Notes under the pieces: model-generated
The model's input: the letters and a program-made list of their open reading frames with translations, nothing else
Told to the model about the DNA's origin: nothing
Database searches by the model: none
Shown here: positions 1 to 8,624 of the stretch, piece by piece
Layout of the letters: each line of letters starts with the position of its first letter
Numbering within the stretch: the first letter of the stretch is position 1
DNA from: Rhodobacter sp.
Lineage (GTDB): Bacteria > Pseudomonadota > Alphaproteobacteria > Rhodobacterales > Rhodobacteraceae
Assembly: GCA_030065095.1 (NCBI GenBank)
Contig: JASJDP010000029.1
Span: 1 to 64,000, forward strand
Length of the DNA: 64,000 nt
Direction of reading: 5' to 3'
Position numbers and translations under genes: made by a program

Positions 1-322
1 TCGGAACCTCGCTTGCGGAAATCATCAGGGCCAGTGGCAGATCACCACGTGAACAGGCCGGACAGACGACTGTACTGACCAAACGCCGTAAAAACCGTCA
101 AAAAATGTCTTGCAATGCAGGGGCCATCCACAGAGGCCAATCGGTCTCGATGGCATGTCGCGCCACAGGCGTTCGACGGACGACCGAAACCGGGAAATTC
201 GCCAGATCACGCGAGCGTGAATATCCTACACCAGCGGTTGAGCTATTCTTCCCGTTAGAAGTCCGTGAGGCGCGTAAGGATCGGGCCAAACCGGTCGCAG
301 ATGTCCAGAATGGGAGTTGGAA
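1..322. other. Region without recognised gene
   Basis: No gene is recognised in this opening stretch. Short open frames exist on both strands, but none has a recognisable domain or a convincing ribosome binding site. The sequence GGGAG just before position 323 serves the downstream iorA-like gene, so the promoter of the iorA-iorB pair probably lies here. Confidence 0.5.
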
Positions 323-781
323 ATGATCGAATTCAAACTGAATGGAGAGGTGCGCCAGGTCGATCTCGACCCGGACATGCCTTTGCTATGGGTTCTCAGA
401 GACGAACTGAAGCTCACCGGCACCAAATTCGGCTGCGGGGTCGCCTCCTGCGGGGCCTGCACGGTGCATATCGACGGCGAGGCGACACGATCCTGCCAGG
501 CGCTGATCGGGGATCTTGACGGCGCCGAGATCGAGACCATCGAAGCGATCAGTTCACCGGCCGCACAAGCAATCCAGGCCGCTTGGGTCGAGTTGCAAGT
601 TCCGCAGTGCGGGTACTGCCAGTCGGGCCAGATCATGTCGGCCTCGGCATTGCTGACTGAAACGCCAAAGCCGACGGACGAGGACATCGACGCGGCGATG
701 GAAGGCAACCTTTGCCGCTGCGCCACCTATGCCCGCATCCGCAGCGCAATCCACCGCGCCGCCGAGATCATGGAGGCATAG
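323..781 (+). CDS. iorA: Isoquinoline 1-oxidoreductase-type alpha subunit, (2Fe-2S) protein
   Basis: Small electron-transfer subunit of a molybdenum hydroxylase, 152 aa. The N-terminal half is a plant-type 2Fe-2S ferredoxin fold with cysteines C38, C43, C46 and C58. The C-terminal half carries the second cluster ligands C96/C99 (CGYC) and C131/C133 (CRC), the arrangement of xanthine dehydrogenase-family small subunits. ATG 323 is chosen because GGGAG lies 6 nt upstream; an in-frame TTG at 317 is less likely. The large subunit starts 1 nt after the stop, so the two are co-translated. Family members without a FAD subunit hydroxylate N-heteroaromatics or oxidise aldehydes and pass electrons to cytochromes. 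The exact substrate cannot be read from the sequence. Confidence 0.88.
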   Translation: MIEFKLNGEVRQVDLDPDMPLLWVLRDELKLTGTKFGCGVASCGACTVHIDGEATRSCQALIGDLDGAEIETIEAISSPAAQAIQAAWVELQVPQCGYCQSGQIMSASALLTETPKPTDEDIDAAMEGNLCRCATYARIRSAIHRAAEIMEA

Positions 782-782
782 A

Positions 783-2969
783 ATGCTGCATTATCTGAAC
801 ACCAAGCCGCCCGTCTACAAACCCACCCGCCGGACCTTTCTGACAATGTCCGCCGGCGCCGTTGGCGGATTGCTGATCGGCGCCGTTGTGCCGCACCGCA
901 GTGTCGCCCAGAGCGCGGACGCCGGCGATGCAATAGTCACGCCCTTCGTTCACATCACGCCGGACAACCGCGTCATCGTGCTGAGCAAACATCTCGACAA
1001 GGGACAAGGCGCCGCGACCGGTCTGGCGACGTTGGTCGCCGAGGAACTCGATGCATCGGTCGAGCAGGTCGAGGCGGAGTTTGCACCGTCGAATCCCGAG
1101 GTCTACCAGAACTTCCTGTTCGGGGTGCAGGGCACCGGCGGCTCGACCGCCATGGCGAACTCCTTCGATCAATACAGGCAGGCGGGCGCCACCGTCCGCG
1201 CGATGCTTGTGAACGCGGCAGCAGGCGAATGGGGCCTGTCGGCAAGCGACATCACCGTCGCGAATGGAATCGTGTCGGGCGGCGGAAATTCTGCGACCTT
1301 CGGCGACCTTGCGGCCAAGGCCGCGATGCAGGAACCCCCGGCGGAGGTCACGCTGAAATCCCCCGACCAGTGGGTCTATATCGGCAAGTCCTTCCCGCGT
1401 GTCGAATTGCCCATGAAGACCCGTGGCAGTGTTGGGCTCTTTGGCATGGATGCCCAGCCCGACGACTGCCTGATCGCCGTCACCGCGCGGCCGCCGCGCT
1501 TTGGCGCGACCCTGGCTTCGATGGACGCCACCGAAGCGCTGGCGATCGACGGGGTCGAGCAGGTGCTTCAGGTTCCGCAAGGTGTGGCGGTCATCGCAAA
1601 CAACACCTGGACGGCGATGCAGGCCCGCGAGGCATTGGCGCTGGAGTGGACCGACGGATCGGGTGAAACCCGCGGGACCGACGATTTGCTGGCCGAGTTC
1701 CGCGCACTTCTCGACGAACCCGGCCTGCCGTCGGCCCCCCGCGGCGATGCTGCGGGCAAGCTGGCCGAAGCCGCGCAGGTGATCGAGGCCGAGTATGCCT
1801 TTCCCTATCTCGCCCATGCGCCGATGGAACCGCTGGACATGACGGTGCTCTATGACGGCCAGTCGGCGGTTTTCTGGGGCGGGTCGCAGATCCAGACCGT
1901 CGATCACGGCGCGGCCGCCGGTGTTCTGGGGCTGGACTTCCCGCAGGTGGCAATCAACACGCGCTGGGGCGGCGGTTCGTTCGGACGGCGCGCAACTCCG
2001 GATGCGCATCTGACGGTCGAAACCGCGATGATCGGCAAGGCCTGGCTGGATGCCGGCAACACAGCCCGTCCGATCAAGCTGGTCTATTCGCGCGAAGACG
2101 ACATCAAGGGTGGATATTACCGTCCGATGGCGCTGCACCGGGTCCGTGCCGGGCTTGATGCGGACGGTAACATCTCGGGCTGGGAACATCGGATCGTCAG
2201 CCAGAGCATCTTTACCGGCACCGGGTTCGAAAGTTTCGTCGTGCATGAAGGCGTCGACCATTCCACCGTCGAGGGCACCAGCGACACGACCTATGCGATC
2301 CCCGACCTGCATGTGGACGTGCACCATCCCCCGGTCGGCGTGCCGGTGCTCTGGTGGCGCTCGGTCGGGCATACGCATACGGCCTATGTCATGGAAACCA
2401 TGATGGACGAGCTCGCCCAGGCGGCGGGCCGCGATCCGGTAGAGTTCCGTCTGGCCTATCTGGGCGACGATGAGCGGCTGGCCGGTGTCTTGCGGCTGGC
2501 GGCCGAGAAGGCCGGGCCGGCCGGTCCCGAGGGGACCTTTCGCGGCGTCGCCGTGCACAAGAGCTTTAACAGCTACGTCGCCGAGGTCGCCGACGTTCGC
2601 ATGCGCGACGATGGCACGGTGAAGGTCGAAAAGGTCACCTGCGGTGTCGATTGCGGGGTGCCGATCAACCCCGACAATATCGTGGCGCAGGTTCAGGGCG
2701 GGATCGGGTATGGCCTGTCGGCGGTCCTTCGGGAAGAGATCACCATGACCGGCGGCGAGGTCGACCAGGAAAACTACCCCGATTACTTGCCGCTCCGGAT
2801 CACCGACATGCCGGAAGTCGAAGTTCATATCGTCGCGTCGACCGAACCGCCGACCGGCATTGGCGAACCGGGCACGCCGCCGATCGGTCCAGCCGTTGCG
2901 AACGCCATCTTCGCGGCGACAGGCCAGCGGTTGCGTGACCTGCCGTTGTCGAAGCACGGATTGGCTTGA
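783..2969 (+). CDS. iorB: Isoquinoline 1-oxidoreductase-type beta subunit, molybdopterin-binding
   Basis: Large catalytic subunit, 728 aa, of the same molybdenum hydroxylase as the preceding gene. A twin-arginine signal is visible (R16-R17-T-F-L followed by a hydrophobic stretch rich in Ala/Gly), so the complex is probably folded in the cytoplasm and exported to the periplasm. The C-terminus carries GEPGTPP, which contains the conserved active-site glutamate of the family. An in-frame ATG at 729 lies inside iorA; ATG 783 is preferred because it directly follows iorA and places the Tat motif at the N-terminus. No third (FAD or cytochrome) subunit gene and no molybdenum cofactor maturation gene lies next to the pair. 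The substrate is unknown; isoquinoline is the name of the family prototype only. Confidence 0.88.
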   Translation: MLHYLNTKPPVYKPTRRTFLTMSAGAVGGLLIGAVVPHRSVAQSADAGDAIVTPFVHITPDNRVIVLSKHLDKGQGAATGLATLVAEELDASVEQVEAEFAPSNPEVYQNFLFGVQGTGGSTAMANSFDQYRQAGATVRAMLVNAAAGEWGLSASDITVANGIVSGGGNSATFGDLAAKAAMQEPPAEVTLKSPDQWVYIGKSFPRVELPMKTRGSVGLFGMDAQPDDCLIAVTARPPRFGATLASMDATEALAIDGVEQVLQVPQGVAVIANNTWTAMQAREALALEWTDGSGETRGTDDLLAEFRALLDEPGLPSAPRGDAAGKLAEAAQVIEAEYAFPYLAHAPMEPLDMTVLYDGQSAVFWGGSQIQTVDHGAAAGVLGLDFPQVAINTRWGGGSFGRRATPDAHLTVETAMIGKAWLDAGNTARPIKLVYSREDDIKGGYYRPMALHRVRAGLDADGNISGWEHRIVSQSIFTGTGFESFVVHEGVDHSTVEGTSDTTYAIPDLHVDVHHPPVGVPVLWWRSVGHTHTAYVMETMMDELAQAAGRDPVEFRLAYLGDDERLAGVLRLAAEKAGPAGPEGTFRGVAVHKSFNSYVAEVADVRMRDDGTVKVEKVTCGVDCGVPINPDNIVAQVQGGIGYGLSAVLREEITMTGGEVDQENYPDYLPLRITDMPEVEVHIVASTEPPTGIGEPGTPPIGPAVANAIFAATGQRLRDLPLSKHGLA

Positions 2970-3323
2970 TCTAAGAAAGCGGTGGGCCGACAGGCCCACC
3001 CGACAATTCTTTCCAGCCAAAGAGCCGGCTGGCGCCCGGACACCGATCTGCAGACCCTTCGGCCTGTTCGTCGGCGCCACGCGCCAGAGTCAGATATCGC
3101 GCGCTCATCGTCCTCGCCGGCGAAAAACGCCCTGTTGGGGCGGCTGGATCACTTCGTGAAACAGGGGGCGATTCCGAGTGCCAGCCGTCTGATGGATTGC
3201 CGGCGGATTCGTTCGGCGCCGGTCCATACGGCCGTCCCGCCAAGATCTGCACTGCGCATGACCTTCGATGGGTCGGCGAGTTCCGGCATCGCAGCTCGGT
3301 ACCATTTGCACCGCCCCCCCAGA
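2970..3323. other. Gap between iorB and the decayed operon
   Basis: No gene is recognised. The stretch separates the convergent iorAB pair and the minus-strand DUF3726 operon. It may hold further remains of the Ldh-family gene whose first codons survive at 3324-3428, but I could not identify any in either strand. Confidence 0.4.
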
Positions 3324-3428
3324 TTAAGCGCTTTTGAATGAGACGCGCACATCAAGCCCATCGGCGATCAAAGCGCGAGACCTCAGGTCTTCGATCTCGG
3401 CAAGGCTCAGAATCCGGGTGTCAGTCAC
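3324..3428 (-). pseudogene. N-terminal remnant of an Ldh/Mdh-family oxidoreductase
   Basis: A 34-codon frame starts with GTG at 3428, just after the stop of the DUF3726 gene, and ends at a TAA (3324). Its first residues read TDTRILSLAEIEDL followed by a short RAL segment. This is the typical start of Ldh-family NAD(P)H oxidoreductases (malate/lactate dehydrogenase type, which includes delta1-pyrroline-2-carboxylate reductases). About 300 further residues expected of the family are missing. I read it as a deleted last gene of the operon. The assignment rests on one short motif, so it is tentative. Confidence 0.4.
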
Positions 3429-3440
3429 TTTGGCCTGACG

Positions 3441-4073
3441 TCAATCATTGTCGGTCAGGCCGGCACCGGCGCCCTTGAGCCGCGATTCTTCGGTAGCGGG
3501 CGCGTAGGTGCGATGCGCGTATGTGGCGAGAGTCGTCCAGGCACAGGGGTCGGGCTGTGCCCGGTGGCAACGCTGCTTCGGCCGACCGACCGTCCCGCCG
3601 AACCCAACGCTGGCCCATGGAGAGGCTTCTGAAATCGTACCGTTCAGACCGATCTCATCCCCATCGGTGGACAGTTTGGCACCGGGAAGTTCAAGCGTGA
3701 CGGTCTGTCCGACCTGCTGGGCCAGGAGCGCAGCGAACGGCGCCAGCAAGATCGGGTGCGCGATACCCCCGAGCCGAATGCAGTTTGCGGCACCCTCATG
3801 TGCGCGGTCGGAAATTGCGGTGCCTGTCGCCAACGGGCAAAGAGCTCCATCGGCCGCATTCCAGACCCCGCCACCCGGAACGGGCGACCAGTTGGCGACG
3901 TCTGTGCCATCGACTTTCTGCAAGAGCCCCGCCAGGGCGGCACACCCGTCGAAATCGTGCGCACACAGCCAGCGCGTCGCCTTGGCCGCCTCTTCGGCAA
4001 GACCCCAAGGGTAACCTGCGCCGCGCGCCGCCCTCTTGGCCGTCGCTTCGACCTCGTTCAACGACAGGCTCAC
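3441..4073 (-). CDS. DUF3726 domain-containing protein
   Basis: A 210-aa protein beginning with SLNEVEATAKRAARGAGY and W-G-L-A-E-E-A, the characteristic opening of the DUF3726 family found mainly in marine alphaproteobacteria. No catalytic motif is obvious and its function is unknown. Its start overlaps the stop of the upstream 561-aa gene by 4 bases (ATGA), which implies translational coupling in one operon with the unknown protein and the M19-like peptidase. The conserved neighbourhood suggests a role in the same catabolic pathway, but this is inference. Confidence 0.75.
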   Translation of the reverse strand: MSLSLNEVEATAKRAARGAGYPWGLAEEAAKATRWLCAHDFDGCAALAGLLQKVDGTDVANWSPVPGGGVWNAADGALCPLATGTAISDRAHEGAANCIRLGGIAHPILLAPFAALLAQQVGQTVTLELPGAKLSTDGDEIGLNGTISEASPWASVGFGGTVGRPKQRCHRAQPDPCAWTTLATYAHRTYAPATEESRLKGAGAGLTDND

Positions 4074-5755
4074 GCGGGAAGCTCCGGGTAGACCCAGTCA
4101 TCAGCATTCTCGGGGACGAGTTCCTCGGGATACGGTGCCCCCGCATACATGCAGATCCGCACCCAGCGATCGGAGCGCGGGTCGAAATGCGTTGCCCCGA
4201 AAAACGACAGCTTGGCGCGCAGCATATCGATCGGCATGACATCCTCGGCGATCGTGTTGTCCCGGATCTCGCCATAGGGCGCGATCCGGCTGATCTGCGC
4301 GCGGCGGATCGTGTGACGGTGTTCGGGATGCTTCAGCAGGAACCCGGCAATCGGGACGTTGTCGTCCCAGCCGCTCAGCGCCTCGAACGCCCGGGCCGCG
4401 TCCCGGGCCGGTGCAAGCGGTTGTTCGTAGTCCGCGATTGGTTCGTCAAAGCGTTCACCCAGCCGAGGCTCCAGTTTTTCTGCCGAGACGTACCAGGCGC
4501 GGGCACAGTTCCGTCTGCTCTGCCAATCCGTGCCAAGCGCCCAGCCGAAGCTGGTTTCGATGAGATCGCGGACCTCGGCCACACGCATCGATCCATCTAT
4601 CCGGAATGCATCGGTGTTGCTGTCGGCCATACAATTGGCCAGGCCGTCGACGATCTCGCTGTAGGGTTCCAGAATCAGCGATGCGACAAGTTCTTGTCCC
4701 TCTTCGCACAAAGCACCTTCGGCCCAGGTGAACAGGCGATCCCAAGGGTCGGGGCCATCCAGATGTCCCTGATCGACATATGTTCGAAGATCGCCGAGAT
4801 CGCGGTGCAAATCCGCGAGCTTGTCGATCTGGACCGGATGCTCGGACGTCCAACGCGCCACCGAAATCTCGCTCCGCGCAAGCTTTTCCAGGAACGTGGA
4901 TTTCGCTTCGGGGGTCGCAGAACGAAGTGACCGTACCCGCGATATCGCTTCTTCGCGCGCCATGATCCAGTTATTGAACAGGACTGGGTGGTTCACGATG
5001 AAGGGGGCCATCCCAAGACCCGTGGAATTCCCGATCCCAAGCCGCCGGGCGATCGCCGGGTCAAGGTCTGCAGAGCGGTCGCCCCCTTTCGCGCGGGCCA
5101 TGTGCTGAACCAGATCGCGCACGAAGGTGCGTGTCAGATAGACCGACAGCATCTCTGCCTGGAACGGCGCGTGCATTTCGGGCCGGTCGGCGATGTCCTC
5201 GCGGTCTGCTGCGCCGAACTTGCCCGAGCCGTAGACGGCGGTCGTCCGCATCAGATAGCCGACATTGTCGATCATGCGCTGGTCCGGCTGGCGCCCCGCG
5301 GCCAGTGCATCGACAACATGCGTCCACAGCCGAACCGACCGATTGGCGCGTGACAGAGAGAGTTCGTTCTCGCTGACCCGACCGGCTTCCTGCAGCGGGA
5401 CGTTTTGCGAAAGTCGGTCGATGTCGTCTTGGGTCGGAATGCCGTCAAACAGAGCAAAGGTTGCATCCCAGGCTTCGGCAATGACGCGGTCCGACCGCAA
5501 CTCGTCCGGCAGGTCATGCGCGAAAGCCACGAGCGAGTAGCTGCGCGAAGGGCCTGTCGCGGTGTAGACCGCTTGCCCGACACCTGATGCATCGATTTCG
5601 AACAGCGGTCGGGAAAACGACCAAGCCTCGTTCGCCATGCGACGGGTCAGAATGCGCATGAAACTCAGGCGGCACTGATGCAGAGAGCCCAACCGCCTGA
5701 GCGTCATAACCTGTGCCGGGTCCCGCCGGGCGATGTGGGGCGCGTTGGCGTTCAT
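4070..5755 (-). CDS. Conserved hypothetical protein, 561 aa
   Basis: I do not recognise a characterised family. The 561-aa product has no signal peptide, no membrane segment and no standard nucleotide-binding motif. It is rich in acidic residues and tryptophan and looks like a soluble cytoplasmic protein. It overlaps both neighbours by 4 bases (the dipeptidase-like gene upstream, DUF3726 downstream), so it is translated as part of that operon. The long intact frame, between degraded genes at the operon ends, suggests it has only recently lost or may still keep its function. Confidence 0.65.
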   Translation of the reverse strand: MNANAPHIARRDPAQVMTLRRLGSLHQCRLSFMRILTRRMANEAWSFSRPLFEIDASGVGQAVYTATGPSRSYSLVAFAHDLPDELRSDRVIAEAWDATFALFDGIPTQDDIDRLSQNVPLQEAGRVSENELSLSRANRSVRLWTHVVDALAAGRQPDQRMIDNVGYLMRTTAVYGSGKFGAADREDIADRPEMHAPFQAEMLSVYLTRTFVRDLVQHMARAKGGDRSADLDPAIARRLGIGNSTGLGMAPFIVNHPVLFNNWIMAREEAISRVRSLRSATPEAKSTFLEKLARSEISVARWTSEHPVQIDKLADLHRDLGDLRTYVDQGHLDGPDPWDRLFTWAEGALCEEGQELVASLILEPYSEIVDGLANCMADSNTDAFRIDGSMRVAEVRDLIETSFGWALGTDWQSRRNCARAWYVSAEKLEPRLGERFDEPIADYEQPLAPARDAARAFEALSGWDDNVPIAGFLLKHPEHRHTIRRAQISRIAPYGEIRDNTIAEDVMPIDMLRAKLSFFGATHFDPRSDRWVRICMYAGAPYPEELVPENADDWVYPELPA

Positions 5756-6729
5756 GACGTCGCGGGACCGAAATTATCCTTGAAGAACCGGTACCAGTTC
5801 CCGCCCATGATCCCGGCGACCTCGTCTTCGCTCAATCCGACGCTACGCAATCCCGACTCGATATTTCCGAAGTCACGACTGTCGCGAAACCATTCGGGCA
5901 TGTCCGGAAAGCCGGGATTGGACGCCGATCCCTCGCCATAGTCGATTTCCTTCGTCCAGCGCCCTGTCCGCATCCATTCCACTACACTGTCGGGCTGATC
6001 CTGGCAAAGATCGGAGCCGATCCCAAGATGTTCCGCGCCGAACTTGTCAGCGGTCCGGGCAATCATCTCGCAAAAGCCTTGAAGCGTGCAGCGGGATTTG
6101 TCCTTCAGGTGATGCGGATAGAGCGAGAACCCCAACATGCCGCCATTTTGCGTGACCGCCCGGATCACATCGTCTTTCTTATTGCGAAGGGCCGGAAACC
6201 AGGCGTGCGGATTGGCGTGGGTAATCGCGATCGGGCGATTCGAAACATCCGCCGCCTCGATGGTCGACCTGTCGGCGGAGTGGCTCATATCGATCACCAG
6301 CCCGACGCGGTTCATCTCCTTGATCACTTGCCGCCCCATGCGGGTAATGCCGGTGTCTTCGGTCTCGTAGCACCCGGTGGCCAGCAATGACTGGTTGTTA
6401 TACGTTAGCTGCATGAAACGCGCACCCAGCGTGTGCACGATCTCGACAAGCCCGATGTCATCCTCGATGGGGCTTGGGTTCTGAAAGCCGAAGAAGACCG
6501 CCGTGCGCCCCGTTTCCCGCGCCCTGTCGATGTCGCCGGCCCACAAACCCCTCGTTATCAAGTCGGGACAGGTCTCGAACCACCGGTTCCACCGCTCGAA
6601 ATTCAGGACGGCTTCGCGGAAAGTCTCGTGATAGGCGATCGTAACATGCACGGCATCGACGCCGCCTTCGCGCATTTGCCGGAAGATTTTTTCCGACCAG
6701 TTGGCGTATTGGAGCCCGTCGATGCGCAT
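5752..6729 (-). CDS. M19 (renal dipeptidase)-like protein with incomplete metal site
   Basis: A 325-aa protein of the membrane dipeptidase (peptidase M19) amidohydrolase fold. Recognisable are DMSHS (the His equivalent to human DPEP1 His198), THAN (His219 equivalent) and GIGSD (Asp288 equivalent). The N-terminal HxD metal ligands of the family are replaced by IDGLQY. The bridging glutamate region reads GFQNPS instead of G-x-E-G-G. The binuclear zinc site therefore looks reduced to one metal or altered, and true dipeptidase activity is doubtful. There is no signal peptide. The gene overlaps the aldehyde dehydrogenase remnant upstream by 1 base and the 561-aa gene downstream by 4 bases. Confidence 0.78.
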   Translation of the reverse strand: MRIDGLQYANWSEKIFRQMREGGVDAVHVTIAYHETFREAVLNFERWNRWFETCPDLITRGLWAGDIDRARETGRTAVFFGFQNPSPIEDDIGLVEIVHTLGARFMQLTYNNQSLLATGCYETEDTGITRMGRQVIKEMNRVGLVIDMSHSADRSTIEAADVSNRPIAITHANPHAWFPALRNKKDDVIRAVTQNGGMLGFSLYPHHLKDKSRCTLQGFCEMIARTADKFGAEHLGIGSDLCQDQPDSVVEWMRTGRWTKEIDYGEGSASNPGFPDMPEWFRDSRDFGNIESGLRSVGLSEDEVAGIMGGNWYRFFKDNFGPATS

Positions 6730-7142
6730 CAGGCCGGCGCGCCGTCGCTGATATCGGCGGTTTTGACCGTCGTATTGAATTCGGCCGTCGGAAGCTTGAC
6801 CGTGACGACCGAGGTCCGGTCGTTGCAGGGGAAATGCGTCGCGCGGTGCAAATCGCCGTCATCCACAACGGCAAGTGCGTTTTTGGACCCCTTCTCCAAT
6901 TGAACCTTGGTCAGGTTTTGAGCCGCAGCCGAGGCGATACGCTTCCCGACCGGAGCCGGTCCGATGACCGAAATTGCGTCGATCAGCGGACTTTCGACCA
7001 GCTTTTGGCCAGTCGAATGCCCCGATCGCATCGCAAGCGATACCAGACCTTTCGGGATGTCTTGCCGTCGCCTTGCCGGATGGATTGCGTTTTCCGCGGA
7101 AACCCGGTCGCCCGCGATCAGATTGAGGTTTGTGTCCGACAT
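6729..7142 (-). pseudogene. Aldehyde dehydrogenase with three internal in-frame deletions
   Basis: This 137-codon frame is a collage of aldehyde dehydrogenase pieces of the alpha-ketoglutarate semialdehyde dehydrogenase type. Residues 1-20 match the family N-terminus (NLNLIAGDRV). Residues about 25-97 match the central segment (RRQDIPKGL, LVESPLIDAIS, VGKRIA, NLTKVQLE, GSKNALAV). Residues 99-120 match a late segment (RATHF, VVTVKLPTA). Residues 121-137 match the extreme C-terminus (EFNTTVKTA). About 160, 150 and 25 residues appear lost at the junctions, including the catalytic-cysteine segment. All deletions keep the frame and translational coupling to the next gene. It cannot be an active dehydrogenase. 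The comparison is from memory of the family; an alignment would settle the junctions. Confidence 0.75.
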
Positions 7143-7359
7143 CATTGGCCCAGTTGACCGAATTCGATGGGATATGGTGGACGCCATTGGCGACATCAGT
7201 CAAACCCAATCTCATTACGTAAATTTAAGTCGCCTTCAAGCCTGGCGCTTACTCGCCGCCGAACACGGTCCAAGCGAAGTCATGTTACATAAATCTTGAC
7301 CCCTCCAGGATTCTGAAACATTTCGCTTGCGCCGAATCAAAAAAGAACTACACACTTCG

Positions 7360-7377
7360 ACCGAGCGGTCGGTCAAT
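7360..7377 (+). promoter_or_regulatory. Probable PaaR operator upstream of paaJ-paaE
   Basis: The sequence ACCGAGCGGTCGGTCAAT contains a nearly perfect 14-bp palindrome (ACCGAGCGGTCGGT, one mismatched pair). It ends 29 bp before the GTG of paaJ. An 18-bp copy with only two differences lies at 15586-15603 in front of the paaI-paaK-paaR operon. The size and symmetry fit a TetR-family operator, and paaR encodes such a regulator 6 kb away. Confidence 0.75.
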
Positions 7378-7406
7378 TCTGATGCGCTATGAGTTGGGAG
7401 GATTTC

Positions 7407-8609
7407 GTGGACGCTTTCGTTTGTGATGCGGTCCGAACGCCCATCGGGCGTTATGGCGGGACGCTGTCTTCCGTGCGAACCGATGATCTGGCGGCGATCC
7501 CGATTGCCGCGCTAAAGGACCGCAACCCCGGGGTCGATTGGGCCGCCGTCGACGACGTCATATTGGGTGACGCAAACCAGGCCGGTGAAAGCAACCGCAA
7601 CGTTGCGCGTATGGCCGCGTTACTGGCAGGTCTGCCTGTTGAGGTTCCGGGCACCACCATCAACAGGCTTTGTGCCAGCGGAATGGACGCGGTTGGCATG
7701 GCCGCGCGCGCTATCCGGGCGGGCGATTACGATCTGGCCATTGCCGGTGGCGTCGAAAGCATGAGCCGCGCGCCTTTCGTGATGCCCAAGGCCACAAGTG
7801 CCTTTTCCCGTGCCAATGCGGTCTATGACACCACAATCGGCTGGCGCCTGGTGAACCCGAGGATGCAGGACATGTACGGCATCGATTCGATGCCCGAGAC
7901 GGCCGACAACGTCGCGGCGGATTACCGTATCAGCCGTGCGGATCAGGATGCATTCGCCAACCGATCGCAATCGCGGTGGGCCGCGGCAGAGGCCGCGGGT
8001 CGCTTTGCCGAGGAAATCGTTCCAGTGACCGTGCCGCAACGCCGGGGAGATCCGATTGTCGTCGACACGGACGAACATCCGCGCCCCGGCACGACGGCGG
8101 AAAAGCTGGCCGGTCTGAAAGGTATCAACGGACCGGATCTGACAGTGACGGCCGGCAATGCCTCTGGCGTAAACGATGGCGCCGCCGCGCTTTTGCTGGC
8201 CAGCGAAGTCGCGGCCGGGAACAACGGGCTGGCGCCGATGGCGCGGATCGTCGGCATGTCCGTCGCCGGTGTGGCCCCGCGCGTTATGGGTATCGGACCG
8301 GTGCCGGCCACGCGCAAAGTCTTGGCGCGCGCCGGGCTAACCGTCGACCAGATGGATGTGATAGAGTTGAACGAGGCATTTGCTGCCCAGGGCCTGGCCA
8401 CGCTCCGAGAGTTGGGCGTGGCAGACGATGCCGCGCACGTGAACCCGAATGGCGGCGCGATCGCCATGGGCCATCCGCTGGGCATGTCGGGCGCGCGGCT
8501 GGTATTGACGGCGGCCTATCAGCTTCGCCGCACCGGCGGGCGGTATGCGCTTTGTACGATGTGCGTCGGCGTCGGCCAGGGTGCCGCGCTGATCCTAGAA
8601 CGCGTCTGA
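7407..8609 (+). CDS. paaJ: 3-oxoadipyl-CoA/3-oxo-5,6-didehydrosuberyl-CoA thiolase
   Basis: Acetyl-CoA acyltransferase of 400 aa that performs the two thiolysis steps of the phenylacetyl-CoA pathway (or the equivalent step of the beta-ketoadipate pathway, where it is called PcaF). The nucleophile lies in INRLCASG (C89). The second catalytic cysteine is C386 in CTMCVGVGQG, and the catalytic histidine is in NGGAIAMGHPLG. I choose GTG 7407 because TTGGGAGGA lies directly upstream; an upstream ATG at 7389 would place that site inside the coding region. The gene heads the paaA-E operon, with paaA 15 bp downstream, which supports the paaJ role. Confidence 0.9.
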   Translation: MDAFVCDAVRTPIGRYGGTLSSVRTDDLAAIPIAALKDRNPGVDWAAVDDVILGDANQAGESNRNVARMAALLAGLPVEVPGTTINRLCASGMDAVGMAARAIRAGDYDLAIAGGVESMSRAPFVMPKATSAFSRANAVYDTTIGWRLVNPRMQDMYGIDSMPETADNVAADYRISRADQDAFANRSQSRWAAAEAAGRFAEEIVPVTVPQRRGDPIVVDTDEHPRPGTTAEKLAGLKGINGPDLTVTAGNASGVNDGAAALLLASEVAAGNNGLAPMARIVGMSVAGVAPRVMGIGPVPATRKVLARAGLTVDQMDVIELNEAFAAQGLATLRELGVADDAAHVNPNGGAIAMGHPLGMSGARLVLTAAYQLRRTGGRYALCTMCVGVGQGAALILERV

Positions 8610-8624
8610 GGGAGGAGAAACCAG

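Noticed and set aside
768-3080. Long antisense open frame (770 codons) opposite iorB
   Set aside because: It is the mirror of a high-GC gene with strong codon bias. Its translation is rich in Arg, His and Gly without any domain, whereas the plus strand encodes a clear molybdenum hydroxylase.
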